Shown piece by piece: positions 45,301 through 52,271 of a stretch of DNA of 54,084 bases. Position 1 is the stretch's first letter. Each line of letters begins with the position of its first letter. Location of the stretch: assembly GCA_007695035.1 (NCBI GenBank), contig REEO01000071.1:1-54084 (forward strand). The letters are read 5' to 3'. The position numbers and the translations under genes were made by a program. The notes beneath the pieces were generated by a model. It was not told the DNA's origin, did no database searches, and saw only the letters and a program-made list of their open reading frames with translations. Source of the DNA: Saprospirales bacterium. GTDB taxonomy: Bacteria; Bacteroidota; Bacteroidia; Chitinophagales; Saprospiraceae.

Positions 45301-46584
45301 TTGTACACTGTCGCGCAGCAATTGACTGTATATTCTGTTGGCGGAATTGTCAGGCAAGGCACCCTCTCCGTCAAGTGGTCTAAGCTCAGGGGGGATGACC
45401 GGCAGTCCAAACTCATCCTTTGCACTCTGAGACGAAAAATTCTCGAATTCGCCCAAATCAGAGAAAGCCACGATCTGCCTGAGGTCCTCGTACTCATTAC
45501 CGATGTTGGTCACCCACACTTCCACTCGGTCCAACTTAAACAAGCTGTTGATGTAGGGCAAATTCTCCAGCGCCTCTTCAAATATACTTCTGTTGTAGTG
45601 GGAGAGGAAAAAGTTCCTATTGGCATCGTACTCATCAGCACGCACTTCAAATTCCTGAATTTGCGCACCACCTTCGATTTGAATATTTTCCCTTCGAGCA
45701 CGCTGTTGAGAAGCGATTGCGGTAAGGCGAAGGTGTCCAAATTGCAGTTCAGTCTTTATACCAAATAAACTCTGGCTTCCCTCGATCAGAGAACTTCTTA
45801 GAGGAAGGCTCACATTTCCTGCCTCGATATTTTTTATGATGTCGTCTTCGTCGAAAGCGTCGCTGTCGAATTTAATGTTCAGCTGATTTTCAAAGTCGAA
45901 TGTAGGTCGTGTATTGTAATTGGTTGACAGGGAGAGTTTTTCACCGATTTGCCCCGTGACATTCATCTCGATATCCATGTTGAAATCAAAGATACCCTGA
46001 CGCTGTTGCCTCACCGGAAGTACTGGATTCTGAATATTTTGAAAACGAGCACCCAACAGCACATCAATGTGTCCCTGGGGCTGAATATCCACTTCCGACC
46101 CTCCGAATATTCTGTCCACCAGGTTGGTTTCAATATCCACTTCCAAAATAGGATCTGTCAGGCCTTCTACCTCGCCATAGTCATCTGAAATTCCAGCCAG
46201 GTTATTGAAGTAAGCCCTCTCCTCTCGTCTTGACCTCCACTCGACATACTCTTCAAAAGTCATGTAGGTGGGAGACCGGAAATAATCGTCACCTATTCTC
46301 TCCAATATGTAATACCGGTTAGTCTCCGGGTCGTATTCCACCTCTTGCTCGATAATAGGAGGGTCCTGGAGGTTGAATGGATTGCCCCTGGGGGAAGTTA
46401 AAAAATCCCCGGCTCGCTCACGAATAGGCGTGGTGTCCCTCGGTTGTTGTTGCTGGAGTTCTTCCAGCATGTGTTCGTAGGGGTCGTCCAGATTTAGGCT
46501 AAAGCCTTCACCTGCCAACATCTCGGTCTGGCAGACCAATGCAATTAATACCGTCGAAAATGTAATCGAGATTCTTTTCCGCAT
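39370..46584 (-). CDS. sprA: T9SS outer-membrane translocon protein SprA (Sov)
   Basis: SprA forms the very large outer-membrane beta-barrel through which type IX cargo passes; in gliding species it also exports adhesins. The product is 2404 residues, close to F. johnsoniae SprA (about 2400). It has a signal peptide in the first 27 residues (MRKRISITFSTVLIAL...MLAG). It contains long beta-rich stretches with the SprA motifs RQGIFDFNMDIEMNVTGQIG and LSLSTNYNTRPTFDFENQL near residues 195-240, plus EASSIDFYAEGAALRPGHSRAIN near 850. The barrel ends in GIRVRFTLN. The ATG at 46584 gives a clean signal peptide, unlike the in-frame ATG at 46626. It follows ruvA, an arrangement I recall from other Bacteroidota. 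Confidence 0.97.
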   Translation of the reverse strand: MRKRISITFSTVLIALVCQTEMLAGEGFSLNLDDPYEHMLEELQQQQPRDTTPIRERAGDFLTSPRGNPFNLQDPPIIEQEVEYDPETNRYYILERIGDDYFRSPTYMTFEEYVEWRSRREERAYFNNLAGISDDYGEVEGLTDPILEVDIETNLVDRIFGGSEVDIQPQGHIDVLLGARFQNIQNPVLPVRQQRQGIFDFNMDIEMNVTGQIGEKLSLSTNYNTRPTFDFENQLNIKFDSDAFDEDDIIKNIEAGNVSLPLRSSLIEGSQSLFGIKTELQFGHLRLTAIASQQRARRENIQIEGGAQIQEFEVRADEYDANRNFFLSHYNRSIFEEALENLPYINSLFKLDRVEVWVTNIGNEYEDLRQIVAFSDLGEFENFSSQSAKDEFGLPVIPPELRPLDGEGALPDNSANRIYSQLLRDSVQTRDLRTVVNTLQGMPYNFVSGSQFEQRRARKLPSNRYTVIPELGVIQLDVALRPDEVLAVAYEYTYNGEPYKVGEFATDVPAFEGDSTSASSQVLFLKMLKSSNQSVSEPMWDLMMKNVYSIGAFGASQEDFQFDIFFDDPAGGQKRFLPEPGLAGRPLLELFNLDNLNFFGDPVPDGFFDFIPGITINTQTGKVMFPVLEPFGESLREILPSEDLYEKYHFEMLYDTTITAAREFQERNRFVMRGSYRSEVRSDISLGAINVPRGSVTVRAGGNVLQEDIDYVVDYQIGRVRIINDAVLASGTPINVSFEDQSTFSFQTRSMIGLRADYDISPTMSVGGTYMHLWEKPFTEKVNFGDDPINNRIFGADFNYSDEAPWLTRAVDAIPGISTREASSIDFYAEGAALRPGHSRAINVGDDEGGVVYIDDFEGSASRIDLRVPVNSWIISSIPEGTGQFPESELIDVDITGANRALINWYRIDRTISGPQSDPYTRNVGQREIFRNRPDLPTLFDFRTFDISYYPDERGPYNFDRPDGIPGYSAGLTEDGKLRDPESRWGGMMRALPTNDFEVTNIEYIEFWVLNPFIGTEERPVQDGGYLHINLGNVSEDILKDGIQFYENALPVPGDVIPTDTTAWGRVPSVPPVVYAFANDPDHRALQDVGLDGLDSLGEIQVFRDYYESIIGSPNLTNEAKARIVADLSNDDYKFWDDPSFSDEDGVFERYRRFNNPEGNSPISQPGQRISNAYTNFPDSEDVNRDGSMNRTEAYFDYQIPINHDGNNALEWNEFITDTVVNPNNQIWYRFKVPIKQYTRKIGGIQDFRSMKFMRMYMTGFEKPVTLRFASLDLARNQWRRVTRPIGSGFTTELDANNEFEISVVNIEEHSSRSPFRYIIPPGIQRERNYQSTFANAFLNEQSLALEICNLEPNRMNAVYRLLGEFDMRYYERLKMFVHAETLDDLDDEDLSIVMRIGSDFTENYYEYEIPMIFSSFDMDQPYDRIVWPKENEFDFPLELLKDVKINRNQSGIPFNTTYSEPDPDNPNNTVSVRGNPNTGAVKSIFIGVRNNSTKQTFCTEVWVNELRLTGLNEQGGVAGLARLNMQLADFGNLSVSGNYSSVGWGALEHRVQQRSKEAVLQFDVAADLELGMFLPEDSNIDIPFYFQYSSDVRIPQFDPYDMDLELDEKLDLAETRAERDSLREQALDRTQITSVNFTNVRKRRDAGDEPRPWDIENFALSYAYTETNRSDPIIEQDDNTHHEATLNYQFSIRPNYIEPFSFLGDGQGVRLLSEFNFNPIPSTIGFRTTVNRRKNQRRYRFTEDFPTSTSRQFLWVRDHEISWDLTRSLRLNFNARSNSVIDELTDEGFDWRTGEFVGADRKSRQSFVWENVRDFGRIRDYDHSLTANYSVPIDKLPFMEWVSVDARYTTSYTWSAASFQAPFLGNSLFNSRGESIRANFNFERLYNSIGYLSRINRGARGPQRGGRAGDDQPRQVTTMERILIRPLLMVRRGRFNFTRDYTSFVPGFMDTPSFAGMSSGLGSPGIDYAFGRQPSDAWLLSNATQKGWFSADRKQNQNVSRTYSENWNAELNIEPFRDFRIDLTMNRRFSTNESFLFKNFGDVNIDPEAWRDAEYGFGSVSEFGSYSVSFLALNTLFKDGDQEIRGLFETFKSNRSIISGRLNPDGDPHPKDGPNYREGFGANQEEVLVPAFLAAYTDTDALRAELDLFDVSPKPNWNVSYNGLSRLPWFNEIFDRITISHGYQSTLTANRFESRLSYQEDETGNSQIPANIDSVSGNFYPRLSVPQLVISENFSPLIGINVQTKGGIELRVDYSKSRTLSLSTVGQNLNETRSTDFTIGFGYTLQDFRFGGQPRRGERDARRPGDTRGQAPGQQQATRDLRMIFDFSIRDDRTLQHSWGLDINPRDTRGQRAIRIAPAVEYDITQSLSLRLFVDYFRTVPYTTQSYPITNTQAGIRVRFTLN

Positions 46585-46792
46585 ATTACCTTGAAAAACG
46601 AAATAATTGTCTCTAAACGCCCCCAAACATTCAGGCGTATAAATTAATAAATTTTTTAACTCATTCCTCTCTCAATATTCCGCAAGTGGGCAACTCTGAA
46701 ATCGGCTCAAACAGCTACCCGGGCAAAATAACCACCACCCGTATATTCCAGTCAGAACAAGCATATTCCAACCCCGCTGGTATTGCAAACTG

Positions 46793-46800
46793 CAAAGGTA
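46793..46800 (-). promoter_or_regulatory. -7 promoter element upstream of sprA
   Basis: The minus strand reads TACCTTTG, an exact -7 match in the ruvA-sprA gap, 28 nt after the ruvA stop. It would give sprA its own transcript with a long leader of about 200 nt. Confidence 0.4.
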
Positions 46801-46828
46801 AGCAGGACGGGAATTAATACCGGTGAAT

Positions 46829-47419
46829 TCAAGTCATAATCTTCAGTGTCGCTTTGATAAGTTGTTCCGTAGTCAGATTTCCACGCTCTTCTCTTATTAC
46901 CTTCTCTAAAGCCTTCTTGATTTTGGACCGCTGAAATCCCAGCGCAAGTAATGCTTCTATTGTCTCATCGGTTTCTCTCGCTAATCCGGGGGCAACTTTA
47001 TCCACAGCAATTCCCCCTTCTTTCACAACTTTATCTTTTAAATCGAGTATTATTCGCTGCGCAGTCTTTGCGCCAATTCCTTTAACACTCTTAAAAAGTG
47101 CAATATTTTCGGACAGTATTGCCGACCTTACCTCCTCAGGATTCAGCCCGGAAAGCACCAGGCGTGCTGTATTGGTACCCACACCGGATACCGCAATCAG
47201 ATGGCGAAACATTTCGCGCTCAGCCAAACCCTCAAAACCGTACAACTCCATATTGTCCTCCCGCACATGTAAATGCACGTAGAGTTTAACCGTCTCTTTT
47301 CCCACAATACGCGAGTGGGTAAATAGGGATATGTGCAACATATATCCCACTCCCCCCACATCAACAACCACATGCGCAGGCCCGAGACCGGCCGTCCTTC
47401 CACTTATATAATCGTACAT
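46829..47419 (-). CDS. ruvA: Holliday junction branch migration protein RuvA
   Basis: RuvA binds Holliday junctions as a tetramer and directs the RuvB motor. The 196-residue protein has the N-terminal OB fold (MYDYISGRTAGLGPAHVVVDVGGVGYMLHIS), the two helix-hairpin-helix motifs (ISVSGVGTNTARLVLS-like and KSVKGIGAKTAQRIILDLKDK) and the flexible C-terminal domain III (TIEALLALGFQRSKIKKAL). Length is typical. ruvB is elsewhere. It lies between pyrF and sprA on the minus strand with gaps of 151 and 244 nt, so cotranscription is not assured. Confidence 0.96.
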   Translation of the reverse strand: MYDYISGRTAGLGPAHVVVDVGGVGYMLHISLFTHSRIVGKETVKLYVHLHVREDNMELYGFEGLAEREMFRHLIAVSGVGTNTARLVLSGLNPEEVRSAILSENIALFKSVKGIGAKTAQRIILDLKDKVVKEGGIAVDKVAPGLARETDETIEALLALGFQRSKIKKALEKVIREERGNLTTEQLIKATLKIMT

Positions 47420-47570
47420 CTTCTGCTCTGTAATTTAAAAATCAGCACGAATGTACGACACCAGATATTAAATATCCAAGTTTTCTTTAATGTATTCTGA
47501 AATGTCGGTGAATTGCGAAGGGCAGGTGATTGGTTTTGGAAAAATTCAGTGAATGATTCCAGCCGATTTT

Positions 47571-48386
47571 TTAGAGGCCCTTACTCAAAATGTGGGCCAT
47601 CTCTTTTTGGAGCTGTTCGGCTTTATTCTCAGCGGCAGATTGAAAATCGGCATCAGAAGAAGCGTAGATTATTGAACGCGAAGAGTTAACCAGGATGCCG
47701 ACATCATCGGTCATGCAGTTTTTGCAAACTTCCTCCAGCGAACCGCCTTGCGCGCCAACCCCGGGCACGAGAAAAAAGTGATCCGGAGCAGTTTTTCGCA
47801 TGACTTCCAATTGCTCTGGGCGCGTAGCTCCACAGACAAACATCAGCCTGTCAGGGTCAGCCCAGGAAACTGCCTTTCTAGCGACCCTTGCATAAAGAGG
47901 AATCCCTTCTGAATCAGTCAAAAGCTGGAAATCCTCACTCCCGATATTGGATGTGACCGCAAGTAAAATGGTCCACTTCCCGGGATAGTTGAGAAAAGGC
48001 TCCACGCTGTCCCTGCCCATGTAGGGAGCGACTGTAACAGCGTCGAAGTCCATCTGCTCAAAAAATGCGCGGGCGTATTGATGGGTGGTATTTCCTATAT
48101 CGGCGCGCTTGGCATCGGCGATCAAATAATGAGAGGACGGCAAAAGGGCACGAGTTTTTTCTAAAGCCTCCCATCCCCCTGATCCATAACGCTCATAAAA
48201 GGCGGTGTTTACCTTGTAGGAGACACAATAATCTTTGGTGGCTTCGATTATGGCGGCATTGAATGATACCAGCCCTTCGAGGTCTTTGGTAAAAGGAACG
48301 GGCAATTTATCTATATCTGAATCCAGTCCTACACAGAGGAAACTCTCTTTAAAGCGTATGTTGGAGATAAGGGTTTCTCGATTCAC
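47571..48386 (-). CDS. pyrF: Orotidine 5'-phosphate decarboxylase (type 2)
   Basis: PyrF catalyses the last step of UMP synthesis, OMP to UMP. The 271-residue protein is of the larger type 2 family: FLCVGLDSDIDKLP near residue 17, the catalytic DAKRADIGNTTHQYA, and ending with VPGVGAQGGSLEEV and GILVNSSRSIIYAS. The start proposed is a GTG at 48386. It yields MNRETLISNIRFKESF, the standard family N-terminus, and leaves 10 nt after nifU. The in-frame ATG at 48455 would overlap nifU by 59 nt and add an unrelated basic stretch. Probably cotranscribed with nifU. Confidence 0.92.
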   Translation of the reverse strand: MNRETLISNIRFKESFLCVGLDSDIDKLPVPFTKDLEGLVSFNAAIIEATKDYCVSYKVNTAFYERYGSGGWEALEKTRALLPSSHYLIADAKRADIGNTTHQYARAFFEQMDFDAVTVAPYMGRDSVEPFLNYPGKWTILLAVTSNIGSEDFQLLTDSEGIPLYARVARKAVSWADPDRLMFVCGATRPEQLEVMRKTAPDHFFLVPGVGAQGGSLEEVCKNCMTDDVGILVNSSRSIIYASSDADFQSAAENKAEQLQKEMAHILSKGL

Positions 48387-48396
48387 TGAAAGGATT

Positions 48397-48636
48397 TTAG
48401 AGAACAGCTTTGACTTTTTTGATTTGGGGTATTTTCTGTAAGACTGCCTGTTCAATACCGGCGCGAAGTGTCATCTCCGACATATTGCAGGATCTGCAGG
48501 TTCCCAACCATCGAATTTGCAATTCCCCACAGAGGGTAATATCCACCACTTCGACATTGCCCCCGTCTTCCTCCAGATGGGGTCTGACGGTATCCAGAGC
48601 TTTTTCCACCTCCACTCTCAATTTTTCATCTTGCAT
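48397..48636 (-). CDS. NifU C-terminal-domain Fe-S scaffold protein
   Basis: A 79-residue NifU-like protein of Fe-S cluster assembly. EKALDTVRPHLEEDGGNVEVVDI and LGTCRSCNMSEMTLRAGIE form the family signature. The CxxC pair (C47 and C50) holds a transient [4Fe-4S] cluster bridging a dimer. The size equals a stand-alone NifU C-terminal domain. It is 91 nt downstream of mrp and 10 nt upstream of pyrF, which places two Fe-S assembly factors together. Confidence 0.93.
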   Translation of the reverse strand: MQDEKLRVEVEKALDTVRPHLEEDGGNVEVVDITLCGELQIRWLGTCRSCNMSEMTLRAGIEQAVLQKIPQIKKVKAVL

Positions 48637-48727
48637 ATCTGCGACGATTTATTCCGGCCTGCAAAATTAAGGCTTTTTTCAAATCAATTGCTCCTGGGAT
48701 CATTAATCAAGTCATTTTTATGACCTA

Positions 48728-49813
48728 TTACTTGACATCCACGATTTTCGTGGGGCCGAGCAATTCGTTTCGAATAGCGGTCTGACGAACTGTTTTCACT
48801 GCTATTTCCTTATAAATATCGGCTATATGCCCTTCTTTTTCAACCGCCGGCACGCCCTTGTCTCCACTTTCCCGAATAGATTGAACAAGGGGTATCTGGC
48901 CGAGTAATACCGTTTCAAAAAATTGAGTGAGTTTTTTTCCTCCTCCCTTGCCAAAAATATGGTACTTGTTGTCAGGGAGTTCTTCAGGGGTAAACCAGGA
49001 CATATTTTCCACCACACCGAGTATCGGTACATCTATATTTTCAATGCGGAACATATTTCCGGCTTTCACGGCATCAGCCAGGGAGACACTCTGAGGAGTG
49101 GTGACGACAACCGCGCCGGTCAGTGGCAGACTCTGCACCAGCGTCAATTGAATATCTCCGGTCCCGGGGGGTAAATCAATAACCATAAAATCCAGCTCTG
49201 GCCACCGCACATCACCGATAAACTGCTTCAACACACCGCTAAGTCTTGGACCTCGCAATACAACCGCCTGTTCCGGCTCAACCAAAAACCCTATGGACAT
49301 CACACTCAGCCCGTACTGTTCCAGGGGCTGAATTACAGGCTTGCCGTAGTGCTCGTAAATTTTTGGGCGCTTGCCCTCCAAATTGAGCATGGTCGGAATG
49401 GAGGGACCGTAAAGGTCGGCATCTATTAATCCCGTTTTGTAGCCTGATTTCGCCAGAGCCAAAGCGAGATTCACCGCCACGGTCGATTTGCCCACACCTC
49501 CTTTACCTGAGGCCACTGCAATAATATTTTTGACCTGCGGAAGTGCCGAATTAGAAGCGCTGCCTGGGCCACCGGAGGTCTTCATGTGAATGTGAACCGA
49601 GGCTTCCGGAAAATCACGGGCTATTTCCTCCTGACATCGAAAATTGAGCTTCCCTTTTTGCTGGTCATCCAGTCCCGAGGTATTCAAGGTAAAAAACACT
49701 TCTCCCTCTGTCACTTTAAGGTCCGTCACCCGCTTGCCCTCAATCAGATCGGACTGAGAACTGGGGTCCGGTATCCTTCGAAGGGCTTCAACTATTTTGT
49801 TGTGGTCGATCAT
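48728..49813 (-). CDS. Mrp/ApbC family iron-sulfur cluster carrier ATPase
   Basis: A 361-residue MinD-type P-loop ATPase that carries Fe-S clusters to target proteins. The N-terminal DUF59/MIP18 domain (about 1-80, including VEALRRIPDPSSQSDL) precedes the deviant Walker A SGKGGVGKSTVAVNLA (about 101-116). DADLYGPSIP, MVIDLPPGTGDIQLTL and the closing LLGQIPLVQSIRESGD follow. The classical C-terminal CxxC cluster ligand is absent: the equivalent segment reads ENMSWFTPEELPDNKYHIFGKGGG, and the whole protein has a single Cys (residue 60). Many Bacteroidota Mrp proteins look similar in my recollection. The downstream NifU-like gene supplies a CxxC partner. Confidence 0.92.
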   Translation of the reverse strand: MIDHNKIVEALRRIPDPSSQSDLIEGKRVTDLKVTEGEVFFTLNTSGLDDQQKGKLNFRCQEEIARDFPEASVHIHMKTSGGPGSASNSALPQVKNIIAVASGKGGVGKSTVAVNLALALAKSGYKTGLIDADLYGPSIPTMLNLEGKRPKIYEHYGKPVIQPLEQYGLSVMSIGFLVEPEQAVVLRGPRLSGVLKQFIGDVRWPELDFMVIDLPPGTGDIQLTLVQSLPLTGAVVVTTPQSVSLADAVKAGNMFRIENIDVPILGVVENMSWFTPEELPDNKYHIFGKGGGKKLTQFFETVLLGQIPLVQSIRESGDKGVPAVEKEGHIADIYKEIAVKTVRQTAIRNELLGPTKIVDVK

Positions 49814-50252
49814 GAAAATTTTCTTTACTTGATTCTACTTAAAAACTCCCTTTCCATTCCGAATGGCTCCAAAATCCAATACCTTCGCTCACAGAAAAAT
49901 TCTTACCTCTACGGTTCCCAACTTCGAATAATCGCATTTCGACTTTCGATCAAAACAGCACTCAGCAATCTGTCCTACCCCGTTGAATATTATCCCTGTC
50001 GGAATCCATAATTTTTTACTCAACCTCATAACGAAAGGATTTTTTGGAGTGTAATCACAATTGATGATACAACGAAAAGCGGACAAGTATGTTGAAATAA
50101 TAATATAATTCCGGTGCAGTGCTACATATTATATGTTATTTTAATACTTTTGTGCTCAATAGTTTCAGCGATTTAACGAAATTATTTTCTGCCAATCAAT
50201 TGGTTTTACTCCATTCCGGTTTATGCAGGATTTGTTTTGAAAAACATTACGA
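49814..50252. other. Intergenic region between divergent mrp and ribF
   Basis: This 439-nt stretch contains no supportable gene. Frames crossing it are short, lack recognisable motifs, and one runs antisense through mrp. It holds a TACTTTTG -7 element at 50145-50152 that probably serves ribF. Nothing else was recognised; no tRNA or riboswitch-like fold was evident to the eye. An FMN riboswitch in particular, which might have been expected near riboflavin genes, was not seen. Confidence 0.5.
50145..50152 (+). promoter_or_regulatory. -7 promoter element of the ribF-GT2 gene
   Basis: TACTTTTG is an exact TAnnTTTG match, 100 nt before the ATG at 50253. No TTG is found at the -33 position. The leader would be about 95 nt. 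Confidence 0.4.
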
Positions 50253-52271
50253 ATGAAGGTATATCGCGACATAGATCATTTGCCTGAATTCAGGAAAAGC
50301 GTGGTGACCATTGGGTCGTTTGACGGTGTGCACCTCGGTCATAAGAAAATACTGGACCGGGTAAAAGACTACGCGCGCCAGTACAAGGCACCCTCTATTG
50401 TCGTCACCTTTGATCCACACCCCAGACAGGTAATCTACCCGGGTGACAAATCTTTGGAGTTGATCACATCGCTGCGCGAAAAGGTCATTTTGTTTGAAAA
50501 AACAGGTATTGACCACCTTGTAATCGTCCCTTTTACGGTGGAATTTGCTCAATTGATTCCCCAGGAATACATCGAAAATTTTCTCATTAAAAGGTTCAAC
50601 CCCTACTGTATCGTAATTGGTTACGACCACCGCTTCGGACTCAACCGCGGGGGAGATGTACACATGCTGAAGAGCTACGGGGGGGAACACGATTTCAAGG
50701 TAATACAAATCCCCAAACAGGAATGCGATGCCATAGCAGTGAGTTCCACCAAGATTCGGCGATTTTTAAAGAATAAAGAACTGGCTCAGGCGAACAAACT
50801 ACTCGGCCATCCCTACTTTCTCATCGGTGAAGTGGTCCACGGCAAAAAGATTGGTGGCGGATTGGGGTTCCCGACAGCCAATTTGAAAATACGCAATCAG
50901 CAAAAAATTATTCCTCCAAATGGCATCTACGCCGTGCAGGTGTACTTTGGAGACGACCAATACGGCGGCATGATGTACGTGGGTGAGCGCCCCTCACTGG
51001 ACGATGGAGGAGGACGAAGTATTGAGGTCCACATTTTTGATTTCAATCACTATATATACGGCGAATCCTTATTGGTCGAAATAATAGACTTTGTCCGCGA
51101 GGATGAGAAATTTGACGACATGGAAGCCCTCAAGGCGGGTTTGCGTGGAGACAAGGCCAGTGCGGAGATCATACTGGAGGAATACCGCATTCGAAAAAAA
51201 CAAGAATCACAATACAGAGCAGCCCTCGCACTTCTCAATTACAACGGCATGAAACACCTGCCCACCTTCCTGCCCTCGGTGGTCAAACACTGCCCGTCCA
51301 ACTGCAAGATTTATCTCATCGACAACAATTCCTCGGACGACTCAGTCCTTTGGGTGCGGGAACATCATCCGCAGATAGAAGTCATTGAATTGTTGGACAA
51401 CCGGGGATATGCCGGTGGTTACAACAAAGGCCTTCAATTGATCAGGGAAAAATACCTGGTGCTAATCAATACGGATGTGGCTTTCAGCAATGATTGGTTG
51501 AGTCCCGCTTTGGATTATTTAGATGAAAATCCACAGGTGGGTGCCATTCAGCCAAAAGTCCTCAGTTACAAAGAGCCCGATAAATTTGAGTACGCCGGGG
51601 CCTCCGGTGGTTTCATGGACATTCTCTCCTACCCTTTTTGCCGGGGCAGAATTTTCCACCATTCTGAGGTGGATGAAGGGCAGTACGATGACAAAATAGA
51701 GATTTTTTGGGCCTCTGGCGCCGCTTTTGTGGTCCGCAATGAGTTGTTCACCCAATCGGGTGGTTTTGACGACAGCTATTTTGCACACATGGAGGAAATT
51801 GATCTCTGCTGGCGGTTGAAGAAAGCCGGGTATCTGATCGAGTGCCTGCCCCAGCACAAGGTGTATCATCTGGGAGGAGGTACACTGGATTACGACAACC
51901 CAAGAAAGACCTATCTCAACTTCAGAAACAACCTCTTTACCATTCTGAAAAACGAGAACAAGCGCAGACTGGTATGGATGCTACCGACGCGATTGTTACT
52001 GGATGTGGCTGCCTCATTCAAATTTTTACTTCAGGGAAAAACTCCGCTTTTCATGCAAGTATGGCGTGCAAAATGGCATGTATTCAGAAACCTGCCCCGA
52101 CTGACACTCGCCCGAAGAAGATTCAATAAAAAAATTGTGGCAATGAAAAAGGGTCGCTCCAGAACCCGCTACGGCCGATACTATTACTCCATAGTCTGGC
52201 AATTTTTCATAAGAAATAAACGCAAATTCTCAGATTTGAACTGGAAAGAAGATGAAGCTGCGAGACATTGA
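50253..52271 (+). CDS. ribF: Fusion of RibF (riboflavin kinase/FAD synthetase) and a family 2 glycosyltransferase
   Basis: One uninterrupted 672-codon frame encodes two normally separate proteins. Residues 1-310 are a complete RibF: FAD synthetase motifs GSFDGVHLGH (21-30) and SSTKIRRFL (164-172), then riboflavin-kinase motifs GGGLGFPTANL (201-211) and RSIEVHIFDF (255-264). It makes FMN and FAD. From about residue 322 a GT2 domain follows: AALALLNYNGMKHLPTFLPSV, IDNNSSDDS, NTDV (406-409), FAHMEEIDLCWRLKKAGY (510-527) and PRKTYLNFRNN, with basic hydrophobic helices at the end. The GT2 part has no ATG, GTG or TTG of its own near the junction. Its 3' end overlaps the pseudouridine synthase by 20 nt. 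A true fusion or an assembly error are the options. Confidence 0.85.
   Translation: MKVYRDIDHLPEFRKSVVTIGSFDGVHLGHKKILDRVKDYARQYKAPSIVVTFDPHPRQVIYPGDKSLELITSLREKVILFEKTGIDHLVIVPFTVEFAQLIPQEYIENFLIKRFNPYCIVIGYDHRFGLNRGGDVHMLKSYGGEHDFKVIQIPKQECDAIAVSSTKIRRFLKNKELAQANKLLGHPYFLIGEVVHGKKIGGGLGFPTANLKIRNQQKIIPPNGIYAVQVYFGDDQYGGMMYVGERPSLDDGGGRSIEVHIFDFNHYIYGESLLVEIIDFVREDEKFDDMEALKAGLRGDKASAEIILEEYRIRKKQESQYRAALALLNYNGMKHLPTFLPSVVKHCPSNCKIYLIDNNSSDDSVLWVREHHPQIEVIELLDNRGYAGGYNKGLQLIREKYLVLINTDVAFSNDWLSPALDYLDENPQVGAIQPKVLSYKEPDKFEYAGASGGFMDILSYPFCRGRIFHHSEVDEGQYDDKIEIFWASGAAFVVRNELFTQSGGFDDSYFAHMEEIDLCWRLKKAGYLIECLPQHKVYHLGGGTLDYDNPRKTYLNFRNNLFTILKNENKRRLVWMLPTRLLLDVAASFKFLLQGKTPLFMQVWRAKWHVFRNLPRLTLARRRFNKKIVAMKKGRSRTRYGRYYYSIVWQFFIRNKRKFSDLNWKEDEAARH

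Noticed and set aside
49586-50011. A 141-codon plus-strand frame reaching into the mrp-ribF gap
   Set aside because: It begins antisense inside mrp and has no recognisable sequence; the gap is more simply regulatory DNA.
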